Below are positions 51,101 through 63,496 of a stretch of 64,000 nucleotides of DNA, piece after piece. The stretch is from Miscanthus floridulus (Eukaryota; Streptophyta; Magnoliopsida; Poales; Poaceae), in the NCBI RefSeq assembly GCF_019320115.1, contig NC_089593.1, positions 40,184,914-40,248,913 of the forward strand. Reading direction: 5' to 3'. The stretch's first letter is position 1. Each line of letters opens with the position of its first letter. A program made the translations under genes and the position numbers. The notes under the pieces are model-generated. The model did no database searches. It had not been told where the DNA came from and saw nothing but the letters and a program-made list of their open reading frames with translations.

Positions 51101-54100
51101 CACCAAGGAGTTCCATCGAGTGCTTTTGAAATAATTTCTGAGCATTATTTGGCACAAAGCATGCACCTATCTTGCACTGATGCTAACACTATCTCCAAAT
51201 GGACCGAAACAAGATTCCACTTGAGCCTCGTCACCTAGGAGTACCATCGGGTGCGTCCAAAATGAGTTCTGAGCCTGTGGTACGTTTGGCATAGACCGTG
51301 CACCTATCTTGCACTAATACTAACACTATATCCAAACGGACCAAAACGAGATTCCACTTGAGCCTCATCACCTAGGAGTTCTATCGGGTGCGGTCAAAAT
51401 GATTTCCGATCCTTGTTTGGAACAAACCATGCACCTGTCTTGCACTAATACTAACACTATCTCCAAATGGACCGAAACAAGATTCCACTTGAGCCTCGTC
51501 AACTAGGAGTTCCATTGGGTTGTTCCGAAATGATTTCCAAGACATGTTTGGCACAAACCGTGCACCTATCTTGCACTGATACTAACACTATCTCCAAACG
51601 GACCAAAACAAGATTCCACTTGAGCCTCGTCACCTAGGAGTACCATCGGGTGCGTCCAAAATGATTTCTGATCCTATGGTACGTTTGGAACAAACCGTGC
51701 ACCTATCTTGCACTAATACTAACACTATATCCAAACGGACCGAAACGAGATTCCACTTGAGCCTCGTCACCTAGGAGTTCTATCAGGTGTGGTCAAAATG
51801 ATTTCCGAGCCTTGTTTGGAACAAACCGTGCACCTATCTTGCACTAATACTAACACTATCTCCAAACGGACCGAAATAAGATTCCACTTGAGCCTCATCA
51901 CCTAGGAGTTCCATCGGGTGCTTCTGAAATAATTTCCGAGCCTTATTTGGCACAAACCGTGCACCTATCTTGCACTGATACTAACACTATGTCCAAACGG
52001 ATCGAAACAAGATTCCACTTGAACCTCGTCACCTAGGAGTACCATCGGGTGCGTCCAAAACAATTTCTGGGTCTATGGTACGTTTGGCACAAACTGTGCA
52101 CCTATCTTGCACTAATACTAACACTATATCCAAATGGATTGAAACAAGATTCCACTTGGGCCTCATCACCAAGGAGTTCTATCGGGTGAGGACAAAATGA
52201 TTTCTGAGCCTTGTTTGGAACAAACCGTGCACCTATCTTGCACTAATACTAACACTATATCCAAACAGACCAAACCGAGATTCCACTTGAGCCTCATCAC
52301 CTACGAGTTCTATCGGGTGCGGTCAAAATGATTTCCGATCCTTGTCTGGAACAAACCGTGCACCTGTCTTGCACTAATACTAACACTATCTCCAAATGGA
52401 CCGAAACAAGATTCCACTTGAGCCTCGTCAACTAGGAGTTCCATTGGGTTCTTCCGAAATGATTTCCAAGACTTGTTTGGCATAAACCGTGCACCTATCT
52501 TGCACTGATACTAACACTATCTCCAAACGGACCGAAACAAGATTCCACTTGAGCCTCGTCACCTAGGAGTACCATCGGGTGTGTCCAAAACGATTTCTGA
52601 TCCTATGGTACGTTTGGAACAAACCGTGCACCTATCTTGCACTAATACTAACACTATATCCAAATGGACTAAAACGAGATTCCACTTGAGCCTCGTCTCC
52701 TAGGAGTTCTATCAGGTGTGGTCAAAATGATTTCCGAGCCTTGTTTGGAACAAACCGTGCACCTATCTTGCACTAATACTAACACTATCTCCAAACGGAC
52801 CGAAATAAGATTCCACTTGAGCCTCATCACCTAGGAGTTCCATCAGGTGCTTCTGAAATGATTTCCGAGCCTTATTTGGCACAAACCGTGCACCTATCTT
52901 GCACTGATATTAACACTATGTCCAAATGGATCGTAACAAGATTCCACTTGAGCCTCGTCACCTAGGAGTACCATCGGGTGCGTCCAAAATAATTTCTGGG
53001 CCTATGGTATGTTTGGCACAAACTATGCACCTATCTTGCACTAATACTAACACTATATCCAAATGGATCGAAACGAGATTCCACTTGAGCCTCGTCACCA
53101 AGGAGTTCTATCGGGTGAGGTCAAAATGATTTCTGAGCCTTGTTTGGAACAAACCGTGCACCTATCTTGCACTAATACTAACACTATCTCCAAACGGACC
53201 AAAATAAGATTCCACTTGAGCCTAATCACCTAGGAGTTACATCGGGTGCTTCTAAAATGATTTCTGAGTCTTGTTTGGCACAAAACGTGCTCCTATCTTG
53301 CACTGATACTAACACTATCTCCAAATGGACCAAAACAAGATTCCACTTGAGCCTCGTCACCTAGGAGTACCATCGGGTGCATGCAAAATGATTTCTGAGC
53401 ATATGGCACGTTTGGCACAAACCGTGCACCTATCTTGAACTAATACTAACACTATATCCAAATGGACCGAAACAAGATTCCACTTGAGCCTCGTCGCCTA
53501 GGAGTACCATCGGGTGCGTCCAAAACGATTTCTGAGCCTATGGTATGTTTGGCACAAACTGTGCACCAATCTTGCACTAATACTAACACTATATCCAAAC
53601 GGACCGATACGAGATTCCACTTGAGCCTCGTCACCTTGGAGTTCTATCGAGTGAGGTCAAAATGATTACCGAGCCTTGTTTGGAACAAACCGTGCACCTA
53701 TCTTACACTAATACTAACACTATCTCCAAACGGACCGAAATAAGATTCCACTTGAGCCTCGTCACCTAGGAGTACCATCGGGTGCGTCCAAAATGATTTC
53801 TGAGCCCATGGTACGTTTGGCACAAACCATGCACCTATCTTGCACTAATACTAACACTATATCCAAACGGATAGAAACAAGATTCCACTTGAGCCTCATC
53901 ACCTAGGAGTTCTATCGAGTGAGGTCAAAATGATTTCTGAGCCCTGTTTGGAACAAACCGTGCACCTATCTTGCACTAATACTAACACTATAACCAAATG
54001 GACTAAAACAAGATTCCACTTGAGCCTCATCACCTAGGAGTTCCATCGGGTGCTTCTGAAATGAATTCCGAGCCTTGTTTGGCACAAACCGTGCACCTAT

Positions 54101-54489
54101 CTTGCACTAATACTAACACTATATCCAAACAGACCGAAACGAGATTCCACTTGAGCCTCATCACCTAGGAGTTCTATCGGGTGCGGTCAAAATGATTTCC
54201 GAGCCTTGTTTGGAACAAACCATGCACCTATCTTGCACCAATACTAACACTATCTCCAAACGGACCAAAATAAGATTCCACTTGAGCCTCATCACCTAGG
54301 AGTTCCATCGGGTGCTTTTGAAATGATTTCCGAGCCTTATTTAGCACAAACCGTGCACCTTTCTTGCACTGATGCTAACACTATCTCCAAACGGACCGAA
54401 ACAAGATTCCACTTGAGCCTCGTCACCTAGGAGTACCATCGGGTGCTTCCAAAACAAGTTCTGAGCCTGTGGTACGTTTGGCATAGACC
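48116..54489 (+). repeat. 48-monomer unit G, copy 2 (6,374 bp)
   Basis: This is the same length as copy 1 to the base. The differences I noticed are about ten substitutions, among them 'gtccgaaatgag' near 49,003, 'gtcctgcac' near 50,378, 'gaacctcgtc' near 52,021 and 'gggtctatgg' near 52,069. The middle is the Q block at 49,644-54,114. There are no genes and no insertions. Confidence 0.93.
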
Positions 54490-55392
54490 GTGCACCTATC
54501 TTGCACTAATACTAACACTATATCCAAATGGACCAAAACGAGATTTCACTTGAGCCTCGTCATCGAGGTGTTCTATCGGGTGCGGTCAAAATGATTTCTG
54601 ATCCTTGTTTGGAACAAACCGTGCACCTGTCTTGCACTAATACTAACACTATCTCCAAACGGACCGAAACAAGATTCCACTTGAGCCTCGTCAACTAGGA
54701 GTTCCATCGGGTGCTTCCAAAATGATTTCCATGACTTGTTTGGCAAAACCGTGCACCTATCTTGCACTGAGACTAACACTATCTCCAAACGGACCAAAAC
54801 AAGATTCCACTTGAGCCTCGTCACCTAGGAGTACCATCGGGTGCGTCCAAAATGATTTATGATCCTATGGTACGTTTGGCACAAACCGTGCACCTATCTA
54901 GCACTAATACTAACACTATATCCAAACGGACTGAAATGAGATTCCACTTGAGCCTCGTCACCTAGGAGTTCTATCAGGTGCGGTCAAAATGATTTCCGAG
55001 CCTTGTTTGGAACAAATCGTGCACCTATCTTGCACTAATACTAACACTATCTCCAAACGGACCGAAATAAGATTCCACTTGAGCCTCATCACCTAGGAGT
55101 TCCATCGGGTGCTTCCGAAATGATTTCCGAGCCTTGTTTGGCACAAACCATGCACCTATCTTGCACCAATACTAACACTATCTCCAAACGGACCAAAATA
55201 AGATTCCACTTGAGCCTCATCACCTAGGAGTTCCATCAAGTGCTTTTGAAATAATTTCTGAGCATTATTTGGCACAAACCATGCATCTATCTTGCACTGA
55301 TGCTAACACTATCTCCAAATGGACCGAAACAAGATTCCACTTGAGCCTCGTCACCTAGGAGTACCATCGGGTGCGTCCAAAATGAGTTCTGA
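54490..55392 (+). repeat. Unit G, copy 3 (partial, 903 bp)
   Basis: It follows copy 2 at offset 6,374 with one or two changes ('atgcatctatc' near 55,282). It stops in mid-monomer at 'gagttctga', the sharpest break in the window. Confidence 0.9.
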
Positions 55393-55400
55393 ATACTAAT
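55388..55400 (+). other. Array junction: truncated monomer, 38 bp missing
   Basis: The expected T1 tail after 'gagttctga' ('gcctgtggtacg', then 'gtgcacctatcttgcac') is absent. The sequence goes directly to 'atactaatactaac'. Aligning 55,397 with 49,061 and 55,392 with 49,018 gives a net loss of 38 bp, leaving a 99-bp monomer without its GTGCAC start. It separates the G and S patterns. Confidence 0.85.
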
Positions 55401-55641
55401 ACTAACACTATATCTAAATGGACCAAAACGAGATTCCACTTGAGCCTCATCACCTAGGAGTTCTATCGGGTGCGGTCAAAATGATTTCCGATCCTTGTTT
55501 GGAACAAACCGTGCACCTGTCTTGCACTAATACTAACACTATCTCCAAATGGACCGAAACAAGATTCCACTTGAGCCTCGTCAACTAGGAGTTCCATTGG
55601 GGTCTTCCGAAATGATTTCCAAGACTTGTTTGGCATAAACA

Positions 55642-58034
55642 GTGCACCTATCTTGCACTGATACTAACACTATCTCCAAACGGACCGAAACAAGATTCTA
55701 CTTGAGCCTCGTCACCTAGGAGTACCATCGGGTGCGTCCAAAATGATTTCTGATCCTATGGTACGTTTGGAACAAACCGTGCACCTATCTTGCACTAATA
55801 CTAACACTATATCCAAATGGACCGAAACGAGATTCCACTTGAGCCTCGTCACCTAGGAGTTCTATCAGGTGTGGTCAAAATGATTTCCGAGCCTTGTTTG
55901 GAACAAACCGTGCACCTATCTTGCACTAATACTAACACTATCTCCAAACGGACCGAAATAAGATTCCACTTGAGCCTCAAATCCTAGGAGTTCCATCAGG
56001 TGCTTCTGAAATGATTTCCGAGCCTTATTTGGCACAAACCGTGCACCTATCTTGCACTGATACTAACACTATGTCCAAACGGATCGAAACAAGATTCCAC
56101 TTGAGCCTCGTCACCTAGGAGTACCATTGGGTGCGTCCAAAACAATTTCTGGGCCTATGGTACGTTTGGCACAAACTGTGCACCTATCTTGCACTAATAC
56201 TAACACTATATCCAAATGGATCAAAACGAGATTCCACTTGAGCCTCGTCACCAAGGAGTTCTATCGGGTGAGGTCAAAATGATTTCTGAGCCTTGTTTGG
56301 AACAAACCGTGCACCTATCTTGCACTAATACTAACACTATCTCCAAACGGACCAAAATAAGATTCCACTTGAGCCTAATCACCTAGGAGTTCCATCGGGT
56401 GCTTCTAAAATGATTTCCGAGTCTTGTTTGGCACAAAACGTGCTCCTATCTTGCACTGATACTAACACTATCTCCAAATGGACCAAAACAAGATTCCACT
56501 TGAGCCTCGTCACCTAGGAGTACCATCGGGTGCATGCAAAACGATTTCTGAGCATATGGCACGTTTGGCACAAACCGTGCACCTATCTTGAACTAATACT
56601 AACACTATATCCAAACGGACCGAAACAAGATTCCACTTGAGCCTCGTCACCTAGAAGTACCATCGGGTGCGTCCAAAACGATTTCTGAGCCTATGGTATG
56701 TTTGGCACAAACTGTGCACCTATCTTGCACTAATACTAACACTATATCCAAACGGACCGATTCGAGATTCCACTTGAGCCTCGTCACCTTGGAGTTCTAT
56801 CGAGTGAGGTCAAAATGATTACCGAGCCTTGTTTGGAACAAACCGTGCACCTATCTTACACTAATACTAACACTATCTCCAAACGGACCGAAATAAGATT
56901 CCACTTGAGCCTCATCACCTAGGAGTTCCATCGGGTCCTTCTGAAATGATTTCCGAGCCTTGTTTGGCACAAACCGTGCACCTATCTCGCACTGATACTA
57001 ACACTATCTCCAAACAGACCAAAACAAGATTCCACTTGAGCCTCGTCACCTAGGAGTACCATCGGGTGCGTCCAAAATGATTTCTAAGCCCATGGTACGT
57101 TTGGCACAAACCGTGCACCAATCTTGCACTAATACTAACACTATATCCAAATGGATAGAAACAAGATTCCACTTGAGCCTCATCACCTAGGAGTTCTATC
57201 GAGTGAGGTCAAAATGATTTCTGAGCCCTGTTTGGAACAAACCGTGCACCTATCTTGCACTAATACTAACACTATAACCAAATGGACTAAAACAAGATTC
57301 CACTTGAGCCTCATCACCTAGGAGTTCCATCGGGTGCTTCCGAAATGAATTCTGAGCCTTGTTTGGCACAAACCGTGCACCTATCTTGCACTAATACTAA
57401 CACTATATCCAAACAGACCGAAACGAGATTCCACTTGAGCCTCATCACCTAGGAGTTCTATCGGGTGCGGTCAAAATGATTTCCGAGCCATGTTTGGACA
57501 AACCATGCACCTATCTTGCACCAATACTAACACTATCTCCAAACGGACCAAAATAAGATTCCACTTGAGCCTCATCACCTAGGAGTTCCATCGGGTGCTT
57601 TTGAAATGATTTCCGAGCCTTATTTAGCACAAACCGTGCACCTATCTTGCACTGATGCTAACACTATCTCCAAACGGACCGAAACAAGATTCCACTTGAG
57701 CCTCGTCACCTAGGAGTACCATCGGGTGCGTCCAAAACGAGTTCTGAGCCTGTGGTACGTTTGGCATAGACCGTGCACCTATCTTGCACTAATACTAACA
57801 CTATATCCAAATGGACCAAAATGAGATTCCACTTGAGCCTCGTCATCGAGGTGTTCTATCGGGTGCGGTCAAAATGATTTCTGATCCTTGTTTGGAACAA
57901 ACCGTGCACCTGTCTTGCACTAATACTAACACTATCTCCAAACGGACCGAAACAAGATTCCACATGAGCCTCGTCAACTAGGAGTTCCATTGGGTTCTTC
58001 CGAAATGATTTCCAAGACTTGTTTGGCACAAACC
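55642..58034 (+). repeat. 18-monomer copy F1 (2,393 bp)
   Basis: The full formula is 6 each of T1, T2 and T3 (6x399 = 2,394), less one base in 'gtttggacaaacc' near 57,491. Reading from the T2 at 55,460, the order is 2-3-1-2-3-1-2-3-1-1-2-3-1-2-3-2-3-1, so there is one T1-T1 pair and one T3-T2 pair. A mark shared by all F copies is 'atcctagg' replacing 'cacctagg' (here 55,981). Confidence 0.9.
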
Positions 58035-60426
58035 GTGCACCTATCTTGCACTGATACTAACACTATCTCCAAACGGACCGAAACAAGATTCCACTTGAGC
58101 CTCGTCACCTAGGAGTACCATCGGGTGCGTCCAAAATGATTTCTGATCCTATGGTACGTTTGGAACAAACCGTGCACCTATCTTGCACTAATACTAACAC
58201 TATATCCAAATGGACCGAAACGAGATTCCACTTGAGCCTCGTCACCTAGGAGTTCTATCAGGTGTGGTCAAAATGATTTCCGAGCCTTGTTTGGAACAAA
58301 CCGTGCACCTATCTTGCACTAATACTAACACTATCTCCAAACGGACCGAAATAAGATTCCACTTGAGCCTCATATCCTAGGAGTTCCATCAGGTGCTTCT
58401 AAAATGATTTCCGAGCCTTATTTGGCACAAACCGTGCACCTATCTTGCACTGATACTAACACTATGTCCAAACGGATCGAAACAAGATTCCACTTGAGCC
58501 TCGTCACCTAGGAGTACCATTGGGTGCGTCCAAAACAATTTCTAGGCCTATGGTACGTTTGGCACAAACTGTGCACCTATCTTGCACTAATACTAACACT
58601 ATATCCAAATGGATCAAAACGAGATTCCACTTGAGCCTCGTCACCAAGGAGTTCTATCGGGTGAGGTCAAAATGATTTCTGAGCCTTGTTTGGAACAAAC
58701 CGTGCACCTATCTTGCACTAATACTAACACTATCTCCAAATGGACCAAAATAAGATTCCACTTGAGCCTAATCACCTAGGAGTTCCATCGGGTGCTTCTA
58801 AAATGATTTCCGAGTCTTGTTTGGCACAAAACGTGCTCCTATCTTGCACTGATACTAACACTATCTCCAAATGGACCAAAACAAGATTCCACTTGAGCCT
58901 CGTCACCTAGGAGTACCATCGGGTGCATGCAAAACGATTTCTGAGCATATGGCACGTTTGGCACAAACCGTGCACCTATCTTGAACTAATACTAACACTA
59001 TATCCAAACGGACCGAAACAAGATTCCACTTGAGCCTCGTCACCTAGAAGTACCATCGGGTGTGTCCAAAACGATTTCTGAGCCTATGGTATGTTTGGCA
59101 CAAACTGTGCACCTATCTTGCACTAATACTAACACTATATCCAACGGACCGATTCGAGATTCCACTTGAGCCTCGTCACCTTGGAGTTCTATCGAGTGAG
59201 GTCAAAATGATTACCGAGCCTTGTTTGGAACAAACCGTGCACCTATCTTACACTAATACTAACACTATCTCCAAACAGACCGAAATAAGATTCCACTTGA
59301 GCCTCATCACCTAGGAGTTCCATCGGGTCCTTCTGAAATGATTTCCGAGCCTTGTTTGGCACAAACCGTGCACCTATCTCGCACTGATACTAACACTATC
59401 TCCAAACAGACCAAAACAAGATTCCACTTGAGCCTCGTCACCTAGGAGTACCATCGGTTGCGTCCAAAATGATTTCTAAGCCCATGGTACGTTTGGCACA
59501 AACCGTGCACCAATCTTGCACTAATACTAACACTATATCCAAACGGATAGAAACAAGATTCCACTTGAGCCTCATCACCTAGGAGTTCTATCGAGTGAGG
59601 TCAAAATGATTTCTGAGCCCTGTTTGGAACAAACCGTGCACCTATCTTGCACTAATACTAACACTATAACCAAATGGACTAAAACAAGATTCCACTTGAG
59701 CCTCATCACCTAGGAGTTCCATCGGGTGCTTCCGAAATGAATTCTGAGCCTTGTTTGGCACAAACCGTGCACCTATCTTGCACTAATACTAACACTATAT
59801 CCAAACAGACCGAAACGAGATTCCACTTGAGCCTCATCACCTAGGAGTTCTATCGGGTGCGGTCAAAATGATTTCCGAGCCATGTTTGGACAAACCATGC
59901 ACCTATCTTGCACCAATACTAACACTATCTCCAAACGGACCAAAATAAGATTCCACTTGAGCCTCATCACCTAGGAGTTCCATCGGGTGCTTTTGAAATG
60001 ATTTCCGAGCCTTATTTAGCACAAACCGTGCACCTATCTTGCACTGATGCTAACACTATCTCCAAACGGACCGAAACAAGATTCCACTTGAGCCTCGTCA
60101 CCTAGGAGTACCATCGGGTGCGTCCAAAACGAGTTCTGAGCCTGTGGTACGTTTGGCATAGACCGTGCACCTATCTTGCACTAATACTAACACTATATCC
60201 AAATGGACCAAAATGAGATTCCACTTGAGCCTCGTCATCGAGGTGTTCTATCGGGTGCGGTCAAAATGATTTCTGATCCTTGTTTGGAACAAACCGTGCA
60301 CCTGTCTTGCACTAATACTAACACTATCTCCAAACGGACCGAAACAAGATTCCACATGAGCCTCGTCAACTAGGAGTTCCATTGGGTTCTTCCGAAATGA
60401 TTTCCAAGACTTGTTTGGCACAAACC
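58035..60426 (+). repeat. 18-monomer copy F2 (2,392 bp)
   Basis: Matches F1 at +2,393, with an additional lost base in 'atccaacggaccg' near 59,142. That deletion opens an 84-codon plus-strand frame without coding signal. It shares 'atatcctagg' near 58,372 and 'gtttggacaaacc' near 59,884. Confidence 0.9.
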
Positions 60427-62817
60427 GTGCACCTATCTTGCACTGATACTAACACTATCTCCAAACGGACCGAAACAAGATTCCACTTGAGCCTCGTCAC
60501 CTAGGAGTACCATCGGGTGCGTCCAAAATGATTTCTGATCCTATGGTACGTTTGGAACAAACCGTGCACCTATCTTGCACTAATACTAACACTATATCCA
60601 AATGGACCGAAACGAGATTCCACTTGAGCCTCGTCACCTAGGAGTTCTATCAGGTGTGGTCAAAATGATTTCCGAGCCTTGTTTGGAACAAACCGTGCAC
60701 CTATCTTGCACTAATACTAACACTATCTCCAAACGGACCGAAATAAGATTCCACTTGAGCCTCATATCCTAGGAGTTCCATCAGGTGCTTCTAAAATGAT
60801 TTCCGAGCCTTATTTGGCACAAACCGTGCACCTATCTTGCACTGATACTAACACTATGTCCAAACGGATCGAAACAAGATTCCACTTGAGCCTCGTCACC
60901 TAGGAGTACCATTGGGTGCGTCCAAAACAATTTCTAGGCCTATGGTACGTTTGGCACAAACTGTGCACCTATCTTGCACTAATACTAACACTATATCCAA
61001 ATGGATCAAAACGAGATTCCACTTGAGCCTCGTCACCAAGGAGTTCTATCGGGTGAGGTCAAAATGATTTCTGAGCCTTGTTTGGAACAAACCGTGCACC
61101 TATCTTGCACTAATACTAACACTATCTCCAAATGGACCAAAATAAGATTCCACTTGAGCCTAATCACCTAGGAGTTCCATCGGGTGCTTCTAAAATGATT
61201 TCCGAGTCTTGTTTGGCACAAAACGTGCTCCTATCTTGCACTGATACTAACACTATCTCCAAATGGACCAAAACAAGATTCCACTTGAGCCTCGTCACCT
61301 AGGAGTACCATCGGGTGCATGCAAAACGATTTCTGAGCATATGGCACGTTTGGCACAAACCGTGCACCTATCTTGAACTAATACTAACACTATATCCAAA
61401 CGGACCGAAACAAGATTCCACTTGAGCCTCGTCACCTAGAAGTACCATCGGGTGTGTCCAAAACGATTTCTGAGCCTATGGTATGTTTGGCACAAACTGT
61501 GCACCTATCTTGCACTAATACTAACACTATATCCAAACGGACCGATTCGAGATTCCACTTGAGCCTCGTCACCTTGGAGTTCTATCGAGTGAGGTCAAAA
61601 TGATTACCGAGCCTTGTTTGGAACAAACCGTGCACCTATCTTACACTAATACTAACACTATCTCCAAACAGACCGAAATAAGATTCCACTTGAGCCTCAT
61701 CACCTAGGAGTTCCATCGGGTCCTTCTGAAATGATTTCCGAGCCTTGTTTGGCACAACCGTGCACCTATCTCGCACTGATACTAACACTATCTCCAAACA
61801 GACCAAAACAAGATTCCACTTGAGCCTCGTCACCTAGGAGTACCATCGGTTGCGTCCAAAATGATTTCTAAGCCCATGGTACATTTGGCACAAACCGTGC
61901 ACCAATCTTGCACTAATACTAACACTATATCCAAACGGATAGAAACAAGATTCCACTTGAGCCTCATCACCTAGGAGTTCTATCGAGTGAGGTCAAAATG
62001 ATTTCTGAGCCCTGTTTGGAACAAAACCGTGCACCTATCTTGCACTAATACTAACACTATAACCAAATGGACTAAAACAAGATTCCACTTGAGCCTCATC
62101 ACCTAGGAGTTCCATCGGGTGCTTCCAAATGAATTCCGAGCCTTGTTTGGCACAAACCGTGCACCTATCTTGCACTAATACTAACACTATATCCAAACAG
62201 ACCGAAACGAGATTCCACTTGAGCCTCATCACCTAGGAGTTCTATCGGGTGCGGTCAAAATGATTTCCGAGCCATGTTTGGACAAACCATGCACCTATCT
62301 TGCACCAATACTAACACTATCTCCAAACGGACCAAAATAAGATTCCACTTGAGCCTCATCACCTAGGAGTTCCATCGGGTGCTTTTGAAATGATTTCCGA
62401 GCCTTATTTAGCACAAACCGTGCACCTATCTTGCACTGATGCTAACACTATCTCCAAACGGACCGAAACAAGATTCCACTTGAGCCTCGTCACCTAGGAG
62501 TACCATCGGGTGCGTCCAAAACGAGTTCTGAGCCTGTGGTACGTTTGGCATAGACCGTGCACCTATCTTGCACTAATACTAACACTATATCCAATGGACC
62601 AAAACGAGATTCCACTTGAGCCTCGTCATCGAGGTGTTCTATCGGGTGCGGTCAAAATGATTTCTGATCCTTGTTTGGAACAAACCGTGCACCTGTCTTG
62701 CACTAATACTAACACTATCTCCAAACGGACCGAAACAAGATTCCACATGAGCCTCGTCAACTAGGAGTTCCATTGGGTTCTTCCGAAATGATTTCCAAGA
62801 CTTGTTTGGCACAAACC
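60427..62817 (+). repeat. 18-monomer copy F3 (2,391 bp)
   Basis: Matches F2 at +2,392. Private single-base changes are losses in 'ggcacaaccg' near 61,755, 'cttccaaatgaattc' near 62,126 and 'atccaatggacc' near 62,593, and a gain in 'ggaacaaaaccg' near 62,024. It also keeps the F-type loss near 62,276. Confidence 0.9.
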
Positions 62818-63496
62818 GTGCACCTATCTTGCACTGATACTAACACTATCTCCAAACGGACCGAAACAAGATTCCACTTGAGCCTCGTCACCTAGGAGTA
62901 CCATCGGGTGCGTCCAAAATGATTTCTGATCCTATGGTACGTTTGGAACAAACCGTGCACCTATCTTGCACTAATACTAACACTATATCCAAACGGACCG
63001 AAACGAGATTCCACTTGAGCCTCGTCACCTAGGAGTTCTATCAGGTGTGGTCAAAATGATTTCCGAGCCTTGTTTGGAACAAACCGTGCACCTATCTTGC
63101 ACTAATACTAACACTATCTCCAAACGGACTGAAATAAGATTCCACTTGAGCCTCATCACCTAGGAGTTCCATCGGGTGCTTCTGAATGATTTCCGAGCCT
63201 TATTTGGCACAAACCGTGCACCTATCTTGCACTGATACTAACACTATGTCCAAACGGATCGAAACAAGATTCCACTTGAGCCTCGTCACCTAGGAGTACC
63301 ATCGGGTGCGTCCAAAACAATTTCTAGGCCTATGGTACGTTTGGCACAAACTGTGCACCTATCTTGCACTAATACTAACACTATATCCAAATGGATTGAA
63401 ACAAGATTCCACTTGGGGCCTCGTCACCAAGGAGTTCTATCGGGTGAGGTCAAAATGATTTCTGAGCCTTGTTTGGAACAAACGTGCACCTATGTT
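62818..63496 (+). repeat. Five closing monomers of macro-unit S
   Basis: The first monomer continues the F pattern, then the sequence leaves it: near 63,145 it has 'cacctagg' rather than 'atcctagg'. It includes 'cttctgaatgatttcc' (one base lost) near 63,183 and 'cttggggcctcg' (one gained) near 63,415. The final monomer ends 'ggaacaaac' directly before 'gtgcacctatgttgc' (one base lost near 63,483). Confidence 0.8.

Larger units (their letters stand above)
55393..63496 (+). repeat. Macro-unit S, copy 1 (8,104 bp, 61 monomers)
   Basis: Two monomers (one truncated), three 18-monomer copies F1-F3 and five further monomers make up the unit. The rare markers 'tatctaaa' (55,411), 'ccattggggtcttccg' (55,594), 'ggcataaacagtgc' (55,632) and 'ttctacttgag' (55,697) return at 63,515, 63,698, 63,736 and 63,801, all at +8,104. 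The length fits 61x131 + 19x6 less net small indels. Confidence 0.85.

Noticed and set aside
59060..59314. 84-codon plus-strand frame (a similar one at 62,510-62,764)
   Set aside because: Both are created by private single-base deletions ('atccaacgg', 'atccaatgg') that join two frames of the satellite. Sister copies without the deletion have no such frame.
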